From Melampsora larici-populina 98AG31 (lineage: Eukaryota; Basidiomycota; Pucciniomycetes; Pucciniales; Melampsoraceae), in the NCBI RefSeq assembly GCF_000204055.1, contig NW_006768802.1, forward strand, positions 549,318-613,317: a stretch of DNA of 64,000 nucleotides. The letters run 5' to 3'. The first letter of the stretch is position 1. Each line of letters starts with the position of its first letter. Positions 10,800 to 22,348 of this stretch are shown here, piece by piece. Below the pieces are notes generated by a model. The model saw only the letters and a program-made list of their open reading frames with translations, did not search any database and was not told the origin of the DNA. The position numbers and the translations under genes were made by a program.

Positions 10800-11830
10800 T
10801 CTACTAATTTCTTTTCTTCTTTAACTCTAGGACTTTTAATCATCCTAATGGCTTAGTATGATCACTCTTAATCCCCATTGAATGTTTTTTAAATAACTTC
10901 TTAGGTTCAACATTCACTTCATCCTTCCCAAATTCACTTTGTCCAATCACAGATCTAGGTCTATACCTTAAACCACCCTCAGTTTGAATTTTGATACTAG
11001 CTTATGCTGTCTTTGGTCTTAAATAGGACATTGACACTGTAAACATCATTCAACTTCCCCAATTTGGCAGAGGAAAATGATTAATAGTACAGTTTTTCAT
11101 AAAATAATCTAATACTGCACACCTGGGCCATTTCACCCACACTACATATGTGCAGAAAGCTAAGTCAATAGTTGTCTATCATGTACATACAGGTCTGCTC
11201 AGTTTTTTGCCCATCAGAATAAATAAATCACATGTTATACCACATGTAACTTTTTCGACTTTGAATTTTTTTTCCCAAAAATTCACTACATATAATTCTG
11301 TAGCTGCTCAGGCAATATTGTTGAAGCTATGTCTTAGTAACAGAAAGTGTGTTACATGCAGTTGAGTTGATGAGATCACACCAAAACATTGAGTCAGTGT
11401 ATGTAGTCAATCTTTTGGAAGCTTTTTTCAATCTGAAAGAAGTTACAGCATGTATTACATATGAATAACTTGTCCTGATGAGCAGATAACTGAGCAGAAC
11501 TGTATGTACATGATAACCACATATTCACTGAGCCTGCTACACATATGTAGTGTGGGTGTTATGGCTCAGGTGTGGAGTGATAGACCATTTTATGACAAAT
11601 CATACTCCCAATCATTTTTCCCTGCCCACTTGGGGAACCCGAATAATGTCTGCAGTGTTGATCATCTGCTGGTTTTCTTGGACTTTTCATTAATGTTTCA
11701 GTGGTAGTATTAGTAGTAGTAGCAGCAGCAGCATTAGATTCAATACTTTGATATAGGAGCTGATCTTTTGGTGTAAGAGTTGATTCACAATTGGAAGGTT
11801 GATTAGAAAGATGATCCTTTTTCACTGATT
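10800..11830 (-). pseudogene. Broken unknown coding segment interrupted by MITE copy 2
   Basis: Minus-strand coding-like sequence lies on both sides of the 623-bp MITE. To the right (11658-11825) it is Thr/Ala/Ser-rich and ends KSPRKPADDQ. To the left (~10810-10990) it reads GGLRYRPRSVIGQSEFG and onward to a Lys-rich end, with stops and at least one frame change. A trinucleotide run (AGC/AGT) at ~11705-11735 encodes the Ala stretch. The family is not recognised. The two pieces may be one gene that the MITE split, but the frames do not join cleanly. Confidence 0.3.
11035..11657. mobile_element. 623-bp palindromic MITE, CACTG ends (copy 2)
   Basis: Same termini and interior as copy 1 and exactly the same length. 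TTGA flanks it on both sides (11031-11034, 11658-11661), a 4-bp match where copy 1 shows 3 bp. Confidence 0.85.
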
Positions 11831-12051
11831 AATTCTTGAATCCAGTAGTATACTTTAAGGACTCCACTAGCTGGATTGAGTGGTGGGTGCCGCAGTCACA
11901 AATGCGGGCTCCATTGAACACAATCCACATAGGATGCTGTAGCTATGCTTATCCAAAGGTCACTTGAGGAGAAAAACTTTGCTAGTGTTTGTTGGGATCT
12001 TAATGCAGCAGAACGTACTTCACAACCACATGTGTATCATCTTATCCATCA

Positions 12052-12672
12052 CACTGCAAACATTATTCAACTTCCCCAAGTGGGTAGGAAAAAATGATTG
12101 GGAGTATGATTTGTCATAAAATGATCTATCACTCCACACCTGAGCCATAACCCGCACACTACATATGTGTAGCAGGCTCAGTGAATAGGTGGTTATCATG
12201 TACAAACAGTTCTGCTCAGCTATCAGCTCATCAGGATAAGTTATTCATATGTAATACATGCTGTAACTTTTTTCAGAATGACAAAAGCATTCAAAATATT
12301 GACTACATACACTGACTCAACATTTTGGTGTAATCTCATCAGCTCAACTGCATGTAACATCCTTTCTGTTACTAAGAAACAGCTTCAACAATATTGCCTG
12401 AGCAGCTACAGAATTAAATGTAGTGAATTTTTGGGACAATTTTTTCAAAGTCATAAAAGTTACATGGTATAACATGTGATTTATTTATTCTGATGGGCAA
12501 AAGACTGAGCAGACCTGTATGTGCATGATATACAACTATTTACTTAGCTTGCTGCACATATGTAGTGTGGGTGTTATAGCCCAGGTGTGCAGTATTGGAT
12601 CCTTTTATGACAAATTGTACTATTGATCAGTTTCTTCTTTGAACTTGGGGAACTTGAATGATGTTCACAGTG
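12052..12672. mobile_element. 621-bp palindromic MITE, CACTG ends (copy 3)
   Basis: Third near full-length copy, in direct orientation to copy 2 about 400 bp away. Flanks are tca and tta, an imperfect duplication, so this copy may be older. Confidence 0.85.
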
Positions 12673-12840
12673 TTATGGGTAACACGAGGCTAGCCCAAGT
12701 ATAGCACACAGTGTGGAAACCCAGAACAAATCAGAGCAATCTGACGGGGGATGTTAGATTGGTGCTGCTGGTAGCAAGGAAAAGGAAATGAATGGGGCTG
12801 GGCTGGGCTGGATATGTTGGCCATGCTGCTTGCAAAGCTG

Positions 12841-13299
12841 CCACAGTTACTTTACTGTTTACAGTAAAGTGACGCTGAAGTAACTTTTTTTCCAGTATCA
12901 GTATCTCAATACTTAGTATTGGTCTGACCAATACTTTACTCCCAGGTCCCTGGGACGGTATTGTCAATTTCAATATTGTATTGAGTATAGTATCAGAAAA
13001 CCAATACTTTACCCAACAGTTGCTGGAAAAGTATTGGTCAATGATTTCTCCCATTTAGGCTTAGATACCAAGTACAGTATTGGTATTGTGGCGCAAATAC
13101 CAATACAGTATTGGGTATAGTAACAGTATTGCTTCAAGATACATTAATTGAGGCGAGTCTTGTTGGTATCGTGGACTTTGATAAGGTATCAAACATAGTA
13201 TTGTTCAACCAATACTTTACTGCCAACCAGATTTTACAGTATTGTCTTTTTGATACTTTACTGGGTATCACCAATATGATACCAGTAAATTAACTGTGG
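12841..13299. repeat. AATACT-rich imperfect palindrome
   Basis: Ends CCACAGTTA and TAACTGTGG face each other. Between them the motif CCAATACTTTAC and its complement recur many times in both orientations. This probably is a non-autonomous element with tandemly amplified internal motifs; I could not identify a clear target duplication. Confidence 0.5.
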
Positions 13300-13594
13300 T
13301 AGTGTTGCTGCTTGTGAGGTCTGGTTGTGGTGAGATCCAGGATTGTGAGGAATGATGATGATTTTCAGAAGAGTTAATGTCACATACCCTTGGAGAGGGG
13401 TGAAAATATCCTTGCCCTAAGCCTAACCCCCTAAGCTTATGCTTGACCCCTAACACTTTCAATATAAGAGTACATCAAGCATCATTTTGTCTCATTGATT
13501 GATACTCATATGGTTCTGTTTTAACATGAAAGATATTCAGTAATCTAACTGCTATACAATAATTCCGTCAATGTTGTCAGCTTGTAGAGATCAT

Positions 13595-13913
13595 CAATGC
13601 TGAGACAGCTACACTACAATACGCTACCATATGTTTTGTGTGTAGCATAGCTGTATGCAGTTAACAAGAATTTGACCTTTATGATAGTGTAGCTTTTCAA
13701 GTTACACTACACTACAAGCCACTGTATCTGATTTCTGTGCCTCTACACTATGCTACAGGGCCAAAATTTGGTCAGCTGGAGATTTTCTGGGACTCTGTGT
13801 AGGGTAGCTGGAATTCATTCATTCTGATTCAGGTTAGCTGTAGCTTAGCGGCATGTTCTCAGCTACACTATATTATGTTATCAGCTACGGGTAGATTAGC
13901 TGTCTTGGCATTG
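13595..13913. mobile_element. 319-bp hairpin MITE, CAATGC ends
   Basis: Left end CAATGCTGAGACAGCTA pairs with right end TAGCTGTCTTGGCATTG. AGCTACACTA-type motifs repeat in both orientations inside. No clear target duplication was found. Confidence 0.55.
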
Positions 13914-13963
13914 CTATCATCTCTCATTCTCTCAATGCTGCAAAAAATACCACTGCAATCAGT

Positions 13964-16310
13964 CTACCTGTCAGTCATTAGAACAGTATAGCCATTTAGA
14001 AGTAGCACCACACTCTTATCTTCACACAATTTCACACAATGCAATGACGGTAGGATGTTAACAAAGGTTTGTGCTTTAATAGATACCAACTGTGCTTTGT
14101 ATTTAATAATAGACCTGTTGGGACAGTGCTTGACTTTGAAGTGCCATTGGCAACCCACTACCAGTGCATCCAGTGGTTGGTTAATGATTTTCCAGACTTT
14201 CTTATGGTCCATGTTGCCCATCTCTTTATCACATGATTTGATCCACTCTGCTACATCAGAGCTTTTCATAGCCTGTTCATAAGTACCTGGTTATGTGACA
14301 AGTCAAACAGTCAATTCAGTAGTGAACATGTAGGCGCATATATCACCCTTTTCAATGAAAGAGTTACCTTTCCAAAAAGCATAATTTGAGTTTGGGACAA
14401 AACAATCAATAGGGCAAACTTCTCGGGTTTATTGTTGTGGGAACACCAGTGGTAATTCTTCTACTGGTGGAACAGGCAGTTTGGGAATTTGATGTTCAAC
14501 AACAATGACTACGTTCTTGACATGGTCGTCATCATTGTTAGGCGGGTTTTGGAGTGGTTCAGTGGTAAGTTCTAGTTCCGTGACTTCTTCTGCATCAGTT
14601 GTTAGGTGCAATATGTCAAAAATGGGTAATCAAGTGAAGGGAAATTGATCTTCTCTGAAGGTTGCATACTGAGTTATAACGATTTTTGGATCAGTAAGTT
14701 GGAATATTCTATAGTTGTTGTTGTGTTTGGTATGGCCAGTCAATATGCCATGTTCTGAGGTTGCAGAGTATTTATTACTCCTATCAGGCTTTCAAATCAA
14801 AATCACAGTGCCCGTGGATAGCGCCCTAGACGTCAGGGGCTCCAACAAGTACAAAGGCTTTCCTTTGTACCCTTGAGGGCCCCTGATGTAAAGGGCGTCC
14901 TCCACGGGCACAGTGAATGTAAGATAAGCAACCAAACACTTGAATATGCAATATATCTGGCTTTCTATGGTACCACATCTCAAACGGGGTTTTGTTTCTA
15001 GGTAGGGAGACAGTTGTTGTTCAAGTACACATGAAAACAGAGTTTCTTAAAGGGACATTAGAGTGTATCAACATTGATCTAGCTTTTGAAATAATTGTCC
15101 GCATGGATCTTTTGGATACACCATTCTCTTGAGGTGTGTATGCAGCTGTGACTTGCAAATAAATTCCTCCACACTGGAAATACGGTAACAACACACACCT
15201 CTCCATCCAAGGCAAGATGTTTAATCTTTCAGTCACATTGTTGCTCAACTAAAGTTAAATAAGTTTGAATGGCTAAGTGAACCTCTTCTTTTTCCTTTGA
15301 TTTCAATCCAGTTACAAAACAATACAATGTGAAATCATCTGTAAACAGAATGAAATAAAGACTTCAACAAATAGCTGGAGTGTGCATTATACTACTCAAA
15401 TCAATGTGAATATTGTCTAGTGGCTGAATTGAGCTTGTACAAGTTTCAGAATGAGATTGAAGGTGTGCTTTATACAAATCACATGAATTACAATGAAGAG
15501 TATCAGGTAAAACAGTTTTAGATAACAACAAAGGTAAACCAATCACTGCTTCTCCTTCAATCATTTGTTTTGAATATGCAAAACTTGGGTGACCTAATTG
15601 ATGGTGTAATAGATTAAGGACCTCAGTTGTCAAGTTTTATGTTGCAGAAGAGTGTGGGTTGACTTCAGATGATATAGTACGCACAGAATTGATATGGAGC
15701 AGCATTGATGTGGGATCTACACAACCGGTTAATGTGGTTTTTCCATCCCAATTGATGACAAATGTACCATTTGGTTGACAAATTTTAGTCCAACCCTCAT
15801 GAGGTAAATGTCCTCCTGCAATCAAGTTCTGCTTAAGTGATGTTACAAAGAGACAATCTGTGAGAGTAGTCATATCTCCAGTTGGACCAATTAAAGTGAC
15901 ACTTCCTTGACCTTTGATTTCTAAGGTTGATGATCCACAAGCTAATCCAACACATTGATTTGAAGATGAATTGATAGTGAAATTGTGTATGTCAAAAAAC
16001 TTTCTGACTTGAACATGTGGTGAGTTGTCCCACTATCCACAATACCAAAATGCTTGTTTTTATATCTGAATTTTGGTTGACAATATATACTGCACTAGCA
16101 CTAGCAGAGAAATCAGACTTATCCAAAGCTTCTTGAAGTGATGATAAAGAAGGGATATATGACAGGGTAGTATTTTTTTCTGGTGATGTTAATGATACAG
16201 AAGATGTGGATGGTGGACCTCTTTCTACCCACTCCCCTTTTGCCTTCTTAGCTGCTACCCATGCTTTATACTTGTCAAGATTCTTGGGGCACAAATACTA
16301 TCCGCTTTGA
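13964..16310 (-). mobile_element. Degenerate Ty1/copia retrotransposon (gag-pol remnant)
   Basis: Read on the minus strand, domains come in copia order. A gag/zinc-region tail (KNLDKYKAWVAAKKAKGEW, ~16290) comes first, then a retroviral-type protease site (GIVDSGT-like, ~16040) and a GAG-pre-integrase HHQLGHPSF motif (~15600). An integrase end (AAYTPQENGVSKRSM, ~15110) follows, then the start of reverse transcriptase (EWIKSCDKEMGNM … VGCQWHFKVK, ~14250). Stops and frameshifts separate every block, the RT catalytic core and RNase H are missing, and a 113-bp MITE sits between integrase and RT. No LTR pair was recognised. Fragment of a dead element. Confidence 0.8.
14804..14916. mobile_element. 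113-bp hairpin MITE inside the copia element
   Basis: A near-perfect stem-loop starts CACAGTGCCCGTGGA and ends TCCACGGGCACAGTG, with AAT duplicated on both sides (14801-14803, 14917-14919). The end motif CACAGTGCCC also starts the larger elements at 50575 and 52804. Confidence 0.8.
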
Positions 16311-16379
16311 TATGATTTAAAGAAACACACTTTGGTGAAAACTTCTCTTACTACCATGTAGAAGAATGGGAACACCAAG

Positions 16380-16817
16380 TAGCCTATAAAACCAGTGCAA
16401 CAGGTGAGCACTCTTCTCCAAAACTCTTGAGGTTTGTAGACCTTTCAAACTAACCTATACAGAAAAAGTGGAGGACAATAGTGAGAAACAAAGGCTTTGA
16501 GATAAAACTTGTGAATGGGATCTAATGGATGTTTCTCTTTCCAGAAGATCTATCTTATTATTATCATCAACTAACCTACAAAACCAGTGCAACAGGTAAG
16601 CACTCTTCTCCACAACTTTTTAGGTATGCAGACCTTTTGAGCTAACCTAAATCAACAAAAATACAAATAAGGAAATAAGAGGAAACAACATTTAAGATAC
16701 CAACAGAATCATAATATAAGATGCGGTTCAATCTACCTATACGGGAAAGTGGAGGACAATAGTGAGAAACTGAAAGGTTCCAAGATAAAATTTGTAAATG
16801 GGATCTAATGGATGTTC
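16380..16817. repeat. Direct repeat pair beside the copia remnant
   Basis: A ~155-bp block at about 16380-16534 (aaaaccagtgcaacagg, ggaggacaatagtgagaaac, gggatctaatggatgtt) recurs in the same order at 16571-16817. There it is interrupted by about 95 bp of unrelated sequence. It could be copia leader/LTR material or a local duplication. Confidence 0.55.
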
Positions 16818-16889
16818 TAACACATATAACAAGGTATTAGTATAGTGAAATAAAATGAAGGGTACAAAATTACTTACTCTCTTTCCAAA

Positions 16890-17072
16890 CACTGCAAAAA
16901 TAATGTATTTTTCCCAGGTGAAAAATGATTGACATTAATGCACAAAATGATTAATAATGCAGAATTAATGCAGAAAAATGCAGAATTAATGCAGAATTAA
17001 TGCATTTTTAATCATTTTGTGAAATAAATGTAATCATTTTTCACCTCGGAAAAATACATTATATTCGCAGTG
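16890..17072. mobile_element. 183-bp CACTG MITE
   Basis: Starts CACTGCAAAAATAATGTATT, ends with the inverted counterpart in CAGTG, and is flanked by AAA on both sides. The interior is GCAGAATTAAT-type motifs. Same family as 7368-7620 but shorter in the motif array. Confidence 0.8.
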
Positions 17073-17074
17073 AA

Positions 17075-18380
17075 AAGATGGAGAAGAGAGTAAACACTGA
17101 AACACAACAAGTAAATATATCTAACAATAATTCTAGACAAAAGATTGGGGATGATCTGCAATAGTCATATTGGGAATTTGCTATGGATCACTGTGATTTA
17201 TGAAATAAAGACACAACCCATATTAAACATAAGTCTAATGCCATAAGTGATTGTCTTGATTGTATTCCAACATTTCTGCCCAGTGTCAAAATCCGACATT
17301 TATCAGCTTATCAAAGTCCCTCAATTCTTGTTGCACACTCTGATGCACAGCAAGAGACTTATGTCAAACTTGCACAATCATTACTCAGAGTCAAATCCTT
17401 TGCAGGGGCTTCCTTTAAATTCATCTATACATCCCCCTGCTAGAGATTCCTAACTGGTCCAAACAGAGAATATGTGCACTTTTCTCAGGTGCATGTTGTA
17501 CACCAATTCTTTTCCAAGGAAGTTGATTGCCTCTTGCCCAATGACTGTCTCACAAATTGGGTGTTCATGGTCAATCACACATGTAATGTCCTGCTTGAGT
17601 CCAAACTTGCCTTCAAGACTCAATCTTCGAGACAGTTATAATACAAGAGGGAATCAACTGCCTTAGGGAAAATGTAGTGCAAAATCTACACAGGATATCA
17701 GCACATTCTTTTGTCTTTCTCCACATAGGGATCTCTGGTAGAGAATTGTCTAAATGACATTCAAGAATCAATCCTGCCAATACCTCAACTCTAAGCAATT
17801 CAAACACACAAGTTTGGCCACTGGTGCAAGTCACTTGCTATGTATTGGAGTGTGCAACAAGCAGCAAGGTCTAGTGCTTATTGCTGAAAATAACAAAATG
17901 TATAACAGGGTTGTGCCCTGAAGATTGAAAATTGAAAAGCAAGAAAAAACTGTAGATTGTTTCAAAATGCTATAAACACAGAGTCCTCAATCTCACAATT
18001 CCAAAACCACTTTTGGAATCCAAAAAAGGTGAGTTTTGGCAGAAGGGATAAGTTTTGGAGATCCATTTGATTTCCTTGTTTTCAGGGGTGAGGTACTATA
18101 CAAGATTCCTAGAATAGCCTTAAATGAGATCAATTGAGATTACACTTCATACAAATCAATCACATGGCCAAAGAGTCAACTTTGAGAACATATATAAATA
18201 GCACCAAATAGCTGTAAATAAGATCACAATTCATACAAATAAATCATAAAATCAAACAAATCATCTTCCTTTTGTTACAAACAATTAGAGACTGAGTTAT
18301 AGAATTTTGAAACAAGATAAATTCAAACCCCTGACAATATATAACCAAATGTCATCATTATTTGATCGATTGAAATCACA
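17075..18380. other. Spacer with an unassigned minus-strand frame
   Basis: A minus-strand frame at 17613-17834 (LLRVEVLAGLILECHLDN) and neighbouring fragments look coding-like, but they are broken by stops and unrecognised. The remainder is AT-rich and presumably includes the 3' flank of the amine oxidase gene. Confidence 0.3.
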
Positions 18381-18381
18381 T

Positions 18382-20112
18382 TCAGTGTTTTGCAGTCAAA
18401 TCAAGTAATTGAATCACCCTTTTTGCTTCTCTTTTACCACTTAAGATCGCACCTGCAACAGAACCACGATGATCCACTTCGGTATGTTCACCTGCAAAAC
18501 CCAAATGTCCATCCCAATTAGATCTACTAAGTAAAATCAAATCTAATGGACTTGTACTACTAATCTTGTCATCTTTAATTCTTATGGGTGAAGAAGTTGC
18601 ACCGCGTGAATAAAGATTTGATTCCCACCGTGTGATGGTAGATGATTTTGGTAAATTGAGCATTTGGTCTGGTATTTGAAATCGTTGGGTCAAATATTTG
18701 TGTAAAGTTTGGATAATATCTTCGTCAGAAAATTTCTCGATTTCTTTAGCTGCTAGAGCTCCAATTGGAATTATTAAAATTGGATAAGATTGATTACAGT
18801 TCTCGACCGCTAAGTTATCTACCCAAAACGTTGTCATTGCTAAAATATCGGTTAATGAATTTGTTTTTTCAGTTAATTTAGTATTTCGATTTGATGTCAA
18901 GATATATCTTCCAATCGTTTTTGAATTTGGCCACCAAGCGTATTCATAATTTAGTACGATTTTGTTCAACAAACCTACTGAAGTATTCTCTATGGATAAT
19001 CTTGTTAATAATTCTAATGGTGGTTCGAATTTAGGTGGATTTGTTTTTAAAACTCCTAATGGTATAGTAGAAATACAATATTTACTTTGATAAGATTGAG
19101 TTGTTGAGCTCGAATCTGATTTGTTGCAGACTTCTAATTTGACTTTAGAATTTTCTTTATCATAAACTAACTTCGTCACTTCTGAATTCATTTTAAGTTG
19201 AAGTCCTAATTGATTAATTTTCTTTTCGATTTGGTTTACAATTTCTTGATAACCTCCAGTTGGTAAACCGTCACTACCAGAAAATGATCTATGAAATCCA
19301 AAATGTTTACTCGAGATTTGATTTAATGGTATACCAGCTCCTACTTCAATGGTTTGAATCAATTTTGATAATAAATTGGATTGGTTGGAATAATGTGTGG
19401 TTATATGATTTCGAAGCGAATCTTCTAACGATTCTGTTTCGGGTGGTATTGATTCTTTTAAGTTTTGTTTGACTTCGTTTATGCATTTGTCTAATGATTC
19501 TAAGATTGATTTACTTTCGTTCAAATCTAATAAACCTGTGAATAGTTATAGAACGAATATCAATTCAAGTGATCACAATAACATCACGATCTTGCTAATT
19601 GTAAAACTCACCGTCATGACCCAATACCAAAGTGTCTTGATCTGGTGTAACCACCACTTCCTAAACCAAATTCAAGTAATCAACGTCAGTGCCAAGAATC
19701 ACATAAGTCAAAGGAGAACGAGTTGAAATGAATCTCAAAAACGTACAACATTGAACTCTTTAGCGATTTGACTCATGGGATTACCTTCATGATAACCATG
19801 AATCAAACTACAACCTAAATCGATAGGTAAAGGGAATCGATTTAAATCAGTCAAAGATCTACCACCTAAACGTGATTGTGATTCTAAGATCAAGATGTTT
19901 AGATTCGATTCTGATCTTTTTTGTAATTCAATTGCTGAAATCAATCCAGAGAATCCTATTTCCAAAACCAAAATATCAAGAAACAAATCAGAAAACAAAT
20001 GTTAGCAATCTTCTTCAATGTTGTAGTATTTGATAACTCAGTTTAGCTATATTGGTAGCTAACCTCCTCCAATGATGATACAATCATATTCCTGATCATC
20101 GATTTTGTCCAT
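18382..20112 (-). CDS. Polyamine-oxidase-type FAD amine oxidase
   Basis: Four exons on the minus strand (20064-20112, 19747-19955, 19612-19660, 18382-19535) have GT-AG borders and exact phase, giving 486 aa. The N-terminus holds the dinucleotide-binding fold: IIIGGGFSGL straddles the first intron, and the ribose-binding glutamate follows in LILESQSRLGGR. The C-terminus has the second FAD contact, FAGEHTEVDHRGSVAGAI. These features and the length fit flavin amine oxidases of the polyamine/spermine oxidase group, which oxidise (acetyl)polyamines and release hydrogen peroxide. There is no signal peptide, so the cytosol is likely; the C-terminus AKH is not a convincing peroxisomal SKL signal. The substrate cannot be fixed from sequence; a histone-demethylase role is unlikely without a SWIRM domain. 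The first exon is very short (49 bp), so the start rests on conservation of the GxGxxG motif. Confidence 0.85.
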
Positions 20113-20636
20113 GGTGTAGTTTTGAGATATCCTTGAAAGTCTTAGGTTCTATGAGCCTTTTTGGTTGATGTGCTGGATTTTAAGCTATCTGGCATTCAAG
20201 ATCGTTCTTTACGATAACATTCAACTGCCCTTTGTTGTACACATATGTAGAGGCAGATATGTTTAGCATGTTTTTGGATGAAAGTGGATCCCGGTATCCC
20301 CACCACTCCCTCCCTTTCACAGTCAGTGAAAGCCTCACTTACTAGTGACACCAGTTGATTTGTCTGTAATTTTTTAATGTAGCTTCAGAACTTGAAGCTC
20401 TTGAAACAATTATTTCTTTCTCAATGGCCTTGTGTGTCATGTGCAGCATCTTCCAAATGAACAAACTTGCATGATACACTCAGCTGAGCAATGCTGTCTT
20501 AATTGCCCTTGGATTCGTTCTTTAGACGAAAGCTTCAACGCATGTGAATCAATCCAATTGATCAACTGAAGGTTCACTTCTTTCTTGTGCTAAGTGTGAA
20601 AAAGCTATGAAGCTGACAAACTTAACTAAAGTGGTT

Positions 20637-21568
20637 TACTACCTTTGCTAAAAAGGTTGACCGGGTCGACCGCACAACAGAAGACAAGAAAGGCCAAATT
20701 TTGCCGCAGCCTGCTGCGAAGCCGCTGCGCAGCTCGCAGAATCCAAAATCCACCCGATCACAAATCTTCATATTTCTGGCTTTGTAATGTCTTGAGACTC
20801 ATGCAAACTATATCTACGACAAATGTAGAGCTTGGCATGACCAGATTGACCGTACAGCCGAGCCCAGCTTTAGTTCAGTGAGATCGATTATGCACATTCC
20901 CATGTTTCCCCATAGTCTTCCTAGTGTAGTGGTTGACATGGCACACGTGATCTATTGACATTCAAGTGGTGATGAGCACTGGTAGTGTGTTCGAGCCTGT
21001 GTGTCCTTTTGTGCTTTTACATTTTGGCCAAATCATAGAAAAAAGGATAAGTCTTTTTTTGAAAAAAAAAACTTTCATTTTTCTTGCTCAGTCAAGAGCT
21101 CAAATGAGGTTATCATAGGACAATGATTGCACTGACACATCCAAGATCAAAAACTTGATCTCATTTCAAAATTTCAGCAAAAGAGAGGGTACAAGTCAGC
21201 CTCGAACCCATGCAGGCCAACCTTTTCAATCCACAATGCAGCTGTTTCATGCCGTTCGACCGAACGTTCTTGTTGTGCTGGGGTTAAAACAAGTATCTAT
21301 TCCGTTTACAGCTCAGGTGAAGTTAGAAAAACTGACTGTACGCTTGATTTCAACATAATGAGCTAGATATATGTGCTTTATGATCAATCCCAAGACATTA
21401 CAAAGCCAGAAAGCGGCAGTTCATGTCGATCGTATGAAGATTTGTGATCGGGTGGATTTTGGATTCTGCAAGCTGCGCAGCGGCTTCGCAGCAGGCTGCG
21501 GCGAAATTTGGCCTTTCTTGTCTTCTGTTGTGCGGTCGACCCGGTCAACCTTTTTAGCAAAGGTAGTA
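20637..21568. mobile_element. 930-bp inverted-repeat element with ~195-bp arms
   Basis: Arms at ~20637-20830 and ~21375-21568 are near-identical in reverse complement, starting at ACTACCTTTGCTAAAAAGG. Each contains a GC-rich, palindrome-rich core (gagctgcgcagc-like). The outermost TA on both sides could be a TA target duplication (Tc1/mariner type). No transposase is visible in the ~540-bp centre. Confidence 0.7.
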
Positions 21569-22348
21569 CATCTATACAAGATTGCACTCCCAGAAAATAT
21601 GTACTGTACTTATTTTTTTGGCTTGCGTATCTTTGCAACCGTGGGCCAGCAATGCTGTGGTTGTGCGCTGCTCTGCGGAGAAGTTGCGGTTTTTTGGTCC
21701 ACACCGCAGCATAGATCCAATGGAAATGTTGCGGCCTGCCCCGCCGCGGAACAAGATCCGGGATCTGTGTTTTTTTTGTTTTTGGCACTGTTGCGCATGT
21801 TGTGTTGCATGAAACATTTTTGTCCAATCTTTGTCTTTCTCAGATTGTCCAATCTCATTCAATCAGTGTGTCAAGTTGTCCTTAAACTAACAGTAGAACA
21901 GTCATAGATTGTTTTCTTGGTTCAATCAGGGGGTGGTGAGGCTACCAAGGAGGGATGGTGGTGATACCAAGATCCTTATTTTTTTGATGTTTTTTTATTG
22001 GTGATTCATTTAAGACCAGTTAAATTCCTCTTTACTATATCTTGCATTTAAAATTTACTCCATTTACTTTTTCTGTTTATTTTAATCATATTCTTTATTT
22101 TTTAATATAATTTTCAAATTGTTTTTTGTAATGTTTATCTTGAGTTGAATAAACTAAAATGAACCTTGATTTTTTAAATGAAAATAAAATAAAATAAAAT
22201 ACAACGGAAGAATTTATTTAAAGCAATGATGTAAAGAATGAAAAGTTGTGAGTTTTAAAATATGATCTACAACTATGGGTTTTTTAAAAAGAAAGATGAT
22301 ATGAATACATATAAATGAAAGGTAGAAACTTCTTGATTTCCACAAGAT
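21569..22348. other. Spacer: GC-rich patch then AT-rich 3' flank
   Basis: 21600-21780 is GC-rich with CCGCGG-type palindromes. 21950-22348 is very AT-rich and lies downstream of the wax-synthase-like gene, so it likely holds its 3' end. No gene seen. Confidence 0.4.

Noticed and set aside
21371..21907. 178-aa frame as a gene
   Set aside because: Its first half is the arm of the inverted-repeat element at 20637-21568, so openness is due to repeat composition.
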